This document shows, piece by piece, positions 19,362-23,816 of a stretch of 23,816 nt of DNA. Position numbers and translations under genes: made by a program. Numbering within the stretch: position 1 is the first letter of the stretch; every line of letters starts with the position of its first letter. Origin of the DNA: Saccoglossus kowalevskii (taxonomy: Eukaryota > Hemichordata > Enteropneusta > Harrimaniidae); assembly GCF_000003605.2 (NCBI RefSeq), contig NW_003120386.1:1-23816 (forward strand), written 5' to 3'. The notes beneath the pieces were generated by a model. That model had not been told where the DNA came from. It ran no database searches and was given only the letters and a program-made list of their open reading frames with translations.

Positions 19362-19825
19362 TGTATTATCCCATCTGAGGATGTAAACAGATGTGATTCA
19401 AATTCTAGGCCAGTTAAGCTGTATTATCCCATCTGAGGATATACACTGGTGTTATTTAAATTCTAGGCCAGGTAAGCTATGATATCCCATCTGAGGATGT
19501 AAACTGTTGTGATTCAAATTCTGGCTCAGTTAAGCTGTATCATCCCATCTGAGGATGTAAACTGATGTGATTCAAATTCTAGGCCAGTTAAGCTGTATTA
19601 TCCCATCTGAGGTTGTTTACTGGTGTTATTCAAATTCTAGACCAGTTAAGCTGTATTATCCCATCTGAGGATGTAAACAGATATGATTCAAATTCTAGGC
19701 CAGTTAAGCTGTATTATCCCATCTGAGGATATACACTGGTGTTATTTAAATTCTAGGCCAGGTAAGCTATGATATCCCATCTGAGGATGTAAACTGTTGT
19801 GATTCAAATTGTGGCTCAGTTAAGC
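19304..19825 (+). repeat. Segment with unusual monomer, then m14-m16, m12/m17, m13-m16
   Basis: Nine monomers (522 bp). The first (19304) is unlike any other: a CCTATCTGAGG head, GGATTTTCACTGG in the middle (nearest m3, GGATATTCACTGG) and an m1/m13-like tail. It is followed by the m12-m16 pentamer arrangement found at 5898 and 9657, period 290 bp here. m14 (19652) has AGATATG and the second m16 (19768) has ATTGTGGCTC. Confidence 0.78.
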
Positions 19826-21266
19826 TGTATCATCCCATCTGAAGATGTAAACTGATGTGATTCAAATTCTAGGTAAGTTAAGCTGTATTATCTCATCTGA
19901 GGATGTACACTGGTGTTATTCAAATTCTCGACCAGTTAAGTTGTATTATCTCATCTGAGGTTGTATACTGGTGTTATTCACATTCTAGGCCAGTTAAGCT
20001 GTATTATCCCATCTAAGGATGTAAACTGATGTGATTCAAATTCTAGGCCAGTTAAGCTGTATTATCCCAACTGAGGTTGTATACTGGCGTTATTCAAATT
20101 CTAGACCAGTTGAGCTGCATTATCCCATCTGAGGATGTAAACAGATGTGATTCAAATTCTAGACCAGTTAAGCTGTATTATCTCATCTGAGGATATACAC
20201 TGGTGTTATTCAAATTCTAGACCAGTTGAGCTGCATTATCCCATCTGAGGATGTAACAGATGTGATTCAAATTCTAGACCAGTTAAGCTGTATTATCTCA
20301 TCTGAGGATGTACACTGGTGTTATTCAAATTCTAGACCAGTTTAGCTGTATTATCCCATCTGAGGATGTACACTGGTGTTATTCAAATTCTAGACCAGTT
20401 TAGCTGTATCATCGCATTTGAGGATGTATTATTCAAATTCTAGACCAGTTAATCGGTATTATCCCATCTGAGGACAAACACTGGTGTTATTCAAATTCCA
20501 GACCAGTTAAGCTATATTATCCCGTCTGAGGATATACACTGGTGTTATTCTAATTCTAGATCAGTTAATCTGTATTATCCCATCTGAGGATATACACTGG
20601 TGTTATTCAAATTCGAGACCAGTTAAGCTGTATTATCCTATCTGAGGATGTACACTGGTGTTATTCAAATTCTAGATCAGTTAATTTGTATTATCCTACC
20701 TGAGGATATACACTGGTGTTATTCAAATTCTAGACCAGGTAAGCTGCATTATCCCATCTGAGGATGTGAACAGATGTGATTCAAATTCTAGGCCAGTTAA
20801 GCTGTCTCATTCCATCTGAGGATGTAAACTGATGTGATTCAAATTCTAGGCCAGTTAAGCTGTATTATCCCATCTGAGGATGTACACTGGTGTTATTCAA
20901 ATTCTAGACCAGTTAATTTGTATTATCCTATCTGAGGATATACACTGGTGTTATTCAAATTCTAGACCAGGTAAGCTGCATTATCCCATCTGAGGATGTG
21001 AACAGATGTGATTCAAATTCAAGACCAGTTAAGCTGTATTATCTCATCTGAGGTTGTTTACTGGTGTTATTCAAATTCTAGTCCAGTTAAGCTGTATTAT
21101 CTCATCTGAGGATGTAAACTGTTGTGATTCAAATTCTAGGCCAGTTAAGCTGTATTATCTCATCTGAGGATGTACACTGGTGTTATTCAAATTCTCGACA
21201 AGTTAAGTTGTATTATCCCATCTGAGGTTGTATACTGGCGTTATTCAAATACTAGACCAGTTAAGC
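19826..21266 (+). repeat. Higher-order segment m18-m24, m26-m43
   Basis: Twenty-five monomers, 1,441 bp. m18 (19826) has GAAGATG and CTAGGTAAG. From m22 (20058) it is collinear with 6534-7742 at a shift of 13,524, including the shared rare variants in m31 (20513) and m34 (20687). m24 and m25 are fused as in 1-1905. It ends in a true m43-to-m1 joint at 21267. Confidence 0.83.
20405..20454 (+). repeat. 50-bp short monomer m29, copy 8
   Basis: Same deletion, followed by m30 with GGACAAACAC and separate m31 and m32. Confidence 0.9.
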
Positions 21267-23750
21267 TGTATTATCCCATCTGAGGATGTAAACTGGTGTT
21301 ATTCAAATTCTATACCAGTTAAGCTGTATCATCCCATCTGAGGATATACACTGGTGTTATTCAAATTCTAGATCAGTTAATCTGTATTATCCCATCTGAG
21401 GATATTCACTGGTGTTATTCAAATTCTAGACCAGTTAAACTGTATTATCCCATCTGAGGATGTACACTGGTGTTATTCAAATTCTAAACCAGTTAATTTG
21501 TATTATCCTATCTGAGGATATACACTGGTGTTATTCAAATTCTAGACCAGGTAAGCTGCATTATCCCATCTGAGGATGTGAACAGATGTGATTCAAATTC
21601 GAGACCAGTTAAGCTGTATTATCTCATCTGAGGTTGTTTACTGGTGTTATTCAAATTCTAGGCCAGGTAAGCTGTATCATCCCATCTGAGAATGTAAACA
21701 GATGTGATTCAAATTCTAAGCCAGTTAAGCTGTATCATCCCATCTGAGGATGTAAACTGATGTGATTCAAATTCTAGACCAGGTAAGCTGCATTATCTCA
21801 TCTGAGGATGTGAACAGATATGATTCAAATTCTAGGCCAGGTAAGCTGTATCATCCCATCTGAGGATGTAAACAGATGTGATTCAAATTCTAAGCCAGTT
21901 AAGCTGTATCATCCCATCTGAGGATGTAAACTGATGTGATTCAAATTCTAGGCCAGTTAAGCTGTATTATCCCATCTGAGGTTGTTTACTGGTGTTATTC
22001 AAATTCTAGACCAGTTAAGCTGTATTATCCCATCTGAGGATGTAAACAGATGTGATTCAAATTCTAGGCCAGTTAAGCTGTATTATCCCATCTGAGGATA
22101 TACACTGGTGTTATTTAAATTCTAGGCCAGGTAAGCTATGACATCCCATCTGAGGATGTAAACTGTTGTGATTCAAATTCTGGCTCAGTTAAGCTGTATC
22201 ATCCCATCTGAGGATGTAAACTGTTGTGGTTCAAATTCTAGGCCAGTTAAGCTGTATCATCCCATCTGAGCATGTCAACTGATGTGATTCAAATTCTAGG
22301 CAAGTTAAGCTGTATTATCTCATCTGAGGATGTACACTGGTGTTATTCAAATTCTCGACCAGTTAAGTTGTATTATCTCATCTGAGGTTGTATACTGGTG
22401 TTATTCACATTCTAGGCCAGTTAAGCTGTGTTATCCCATCTAAGGATGTAAACTGATGTGATTCAAATTCTAGGCCAGTTAAGCTGTATTATCCCAACTG
22501 AGGTTGTATACTGGCGTTATTCAAATTCTAGACCAGTTGAGCTGCATTATCCCATCTGAGGATGTAAACAGATGTGATTCAAATTCTAGACCAGTTAAGC
22601 TGTATTATCTCATCTGAGGATATACACTGGTGTTATTCAAATTCTAGGCCAGTTAAGCTGTATTATCTCATCTGAGGATGTACACTGGTGTTATTCAAAT
22701 TCTAGACCAGTTGAGCTGCATTATCCCATCTGAGGATGTAACAGATGTGATTCAAATTCTAGACAAGTTAAGCTGTATTATCTCATCTGAGGATGTACAC
22801 TGGTGTTATTCAAATTCTAGACCAGTTTAGCTGTATTATCCCATCTGAGGATGTACACTGGTGTTATTCAAATTCTAGACCAGTTTAGCTGTATCATCGC
22901 ATTTGAGGATGTATTATTCAAATTCTAGACCAGTTAATCGGTATTATCCCATCTGAGGATAAACACTGGTGTTATTCAAATTCCAGACCAGTTAAGCTAT
23001 ATTATCCCGTCTGAGGATATACACTGGTGTTATTCAAATTCTAGATCAGTTAATCTGTATTATCCCATCTGAGGATATACACTGGTGTTATTCAAATTCG
23101 AGACCAGTTAAGCTGTATTATCCTATCTGAGGATGTACACTGGTGTTATTCAAATTCTAGACCAGTTAATTTGTATTATCCTATCTGAGGATATACACTG
23201 GTGTTATTCAAATTCTAGACCAGGTAAGCTGCATTATCCAATCTGAGGATGTGAACAGATGTGATTCAAATTCTAGGCCAGTTAAGCTGTCTCATTCCAT
23301 CTGAGGATGTAAACTGATGTGAATCAAATATAGGCCAGTTAAGCTGTATTATCCCATCTGAGGATGTACACTGGTGTTATTCAAATTCTAGACCAGTTAA
23401 TTTGTATTATCCTATCTGAGGATATACACTGGTGTTATTCAAATTCTAGACCAGGTAAGCTGCATTATCCCATCTGAGGATGTGAACAGATGTGATTCAA
23501 ATTCAAGACCAGTTAAGCTGTATTATCTCATCTGAGGTTGTTTACTGGTGTTATTCAAATTCTAGGCCAGTTAAGCTGTATTATCTCATCTGAGGATGTA
23601 AACTGTTGTGATTCAAATTCTAGGCCAGTTAAGCTGTATTATCTTATCTGAGGATGTACACCGGTGTTATTCAAATTCTCGACATGTTAAGTTGTATTAT
23701 CCCATCTGAGGTTGTATACTGGCGTTATTCAAATTCTAGGCCAGTTAAGC
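21267..23750 (+). repeat. Complete 43-monomer higher-order repeat (reference unit m1-m43)
   Basis: This is the only stretch in which all 43 monomer variants occur once and in order, so I use it to number the array. Starts include m1 21267, m5 21499, m8 21673, m15 22079 (TTATTTAAATTC), m16 22137 (normally TATGATATCC, here TATGACATCC), m18 22253 (GAGCATG), m20 22369 (TTCACATTC), m22 22485 (CCAACTGAGG, GGCGTT), m26 22717 (57 bp), m29 22890 (50 bp), m30 22940 (begins GGTATT), m36 23288 (TGTCTCATTCC, here 57 bp), m43 23693. The length, 2,484 bp, equals 43 x 58 minus 10. About 26 monomers are class A and 17 class B. The preceding joint (m43 to m1 at 21267) also occurs at 1906 and 7743, which supports m1 as a true neighbour of m43. 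The last monomer, m43, has a TAGGCC tail unlike other m43 copies and leads into an m21-type monomer, so the next unit is out of phase. Confidence 0.85.
22890..22939 (+). repeat. 50-bp short monomer m29, copy 9
   Basis: Same deletion, 2,485 bp after copy 8, which is one full 43-monomer cycle. Followed by an m30 of the GGATAAACAC type but with separate m31 and m32, so it looks recombinant between the two haplotypes. Confidence 0.9.
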
Positions 23751-23816
23751 TGTATTATCCCATCTAAGGATGTAAACTGATGTGATTCAAATTCTAGGCC
23801 AGTAAGCTGTATTATC
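23751..23816 (+). repeat. Start of a further segment: m21-type monomer plus 9 bases
   Basis: The monomer at 23751 has CATCTAAGG, diagnostic of m21, and ends CCAGTAAGC (57 bp, one T lost). The next copy is cut by the window edge after TGTATTATC. The array therefore continues, out of phase with the preceding 43-mer. Confidence 0.8.

Larger units (their letters stand above)
1..23816 (+). repeat. 58-bp satellite array, 412 monomers, runs off both ends
   Basis: The window consists only of head-to-tail copies of a 58-bp monomer, phased here so that each begins TGTATTATCC and ends CAGTTAAGC. Monomer 1 (1-58) serves as the model. I tiled the window monomer by monomer: 412 whole copies fill 1-23807 and 23808-23816 starts the next. 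There is no inversion, no inserted unique DNA and no transposon. Landmarks in nearly every copy are CATCTGAGG (monomer bases 11-19), ATTCAAATTC (35-44) and CAGTTAAGC (50-58). No gene fits: stops such as TGA (15-17), TAG (45-47) and TAA (54-56) fall in every frame within three monomers because 58 is not a multiple of 3, and the reverse strand is closed likewise. Known satellites of this kind form centromeric, pericentromeric or subtelomeric heterochromatin; assignment to any of these here is inference. The family is not one I recognise. Confidence 0.97.

Noticed and set aside
1-23816. Short open reading frames on both strands
   Set aside because: The repeat length is 58, not a multiple of 3, so each frame passes through all three phases and meets TGA, TAG or TAA within about three monomers. 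The reverse strand also has TAA, TAG and TGA in each monomer. No ORF has a distinct composition or a conserved start.
1-23816. CRISPR array (regular short repeats)
   Set aside because: There are no unique spacers; repeat follows repeat directly and all of the unit is conserved. No cas genes or leader.
1-23816. CENP-B box
   Set aside because: The core requires TTCG, then an A after four bases, then CGGG. TTCGAGACC in m6 and m32 supplies TTCG only; the A and the CGGG are missing, and no CGGG occurs at the right spacing.
1-23816. Known human-type satellites or telomeric repeats
   Set aside because: The 58-bp monomer does not look like alpha satellite (about 171 bp), the simple pentamer satellites, gamma or beta satellite as I know them, or a TTAGGG-type repeat. 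I cannot run a database search to exclude all families.
1-23816. Exact 174-bp (three-monomer) nucleosome-phased supermonomer
   Set aside because: Three monomers (174 bp) would fit a nucleosome plus linker, but variant order shows no period of three, 43 is not divisible by 3, and m26 and m29 break the register. It remains a coincidence on this evidence.
1-23816. Yeast-type replication origin (WTTTAYRTTTW) in AT-rich m15
   Set aside because: TTATTTAAATTC and its complement do not satisfy the core consensus; the resemblance is only A+T richness.
1-23816. Multicopy protein-coding or bacterial repeat region
   Set aside because: There is no frame, no ribosome-binding pattern, no terminator or operon structure, and higher-order satellite organisation is a eukaryotic feature.

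Overview
The whole 23,816-base window is one uninterrupted tandem satellite array. It tiles from base 1 to the last base as 412 complete monomers plus a 9-base start of the next, all in the same orientation. The basic monomer is 58 bp, about 36% G+C, and has no CpG in its commonest form. By hand, 385 monomers are 58 bp; nine are a recurrent 57-bp form, nine a recurrent 50-bp form, and nine carry sporadic 1-2 bp indels (these lengths sum exactly to the window). I see no protein gene, RNA gene, transposon, CRISPR array or unique sequence. Because 58 leaves remainder 1 on division by 3, and the monomer has stop codons on both strands, every frame is closed within about three monomers, so any ORF called here is a shadow.

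The array has a large higher-order organisation. Monomers fall into two classes. Class A has CTGGTGTTATTC in the middle and usually TAGACC after it. Class B has CAGATGTGATTC, CTGATGTGATTC or CTGTTGTGATTC and usually TAGGCC. Individual variants recur in a fixed order. The most complete copy is 21267-23750: 43 distinct monomers, 2,484 bp (43 x 58 minus 10). I number its monomers m1-m43 and use those numbers throughout. Every other part of the window is a collinear run of this unit joined to another run, always with the 58-bp register kept. The runs are: 1-1905 (33-mer deletion copy), 1906-4738 (rearranged, with a fresh 7-monomer tandem duplication), 4739-7742, 7743-11339, 11340-12900 (the most scrambled and indel-rich part), 12901-17679 (two nearly identical 1.27-kb units flanking a 1,615-bp one), 17680-21266, the full unit 21267-23750, and the start of another run at 23751.

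The pattern is that expected of unequal homologous exchange and gene conversion between sister copies: hybrid monomers at joints, segmental duplications with 0-1 visible mismatches per 0.4-1.3 kb, and linked haplotypes of variants. A long, TE-free, single-orientation satellite with higher-order repeats suggests a eukaryotic centromeric, pericentromeric or other heterochromatic block. The CpG-poor monomer fits a cytosine-methylating genome such as a vertebrate, but I do not recognise the family and cannot name the organism. No CENP-B box was found. Class A monomers instead carry a short dyad symmetry (ACTGGT...ACCAGT), and a subset of monomers carries a perfect CAGGTAAG, complementary to the 5' end of U1 snRNA.

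All classifications are by eye. Identity statements are what I could verify by reading, not alignment scores.
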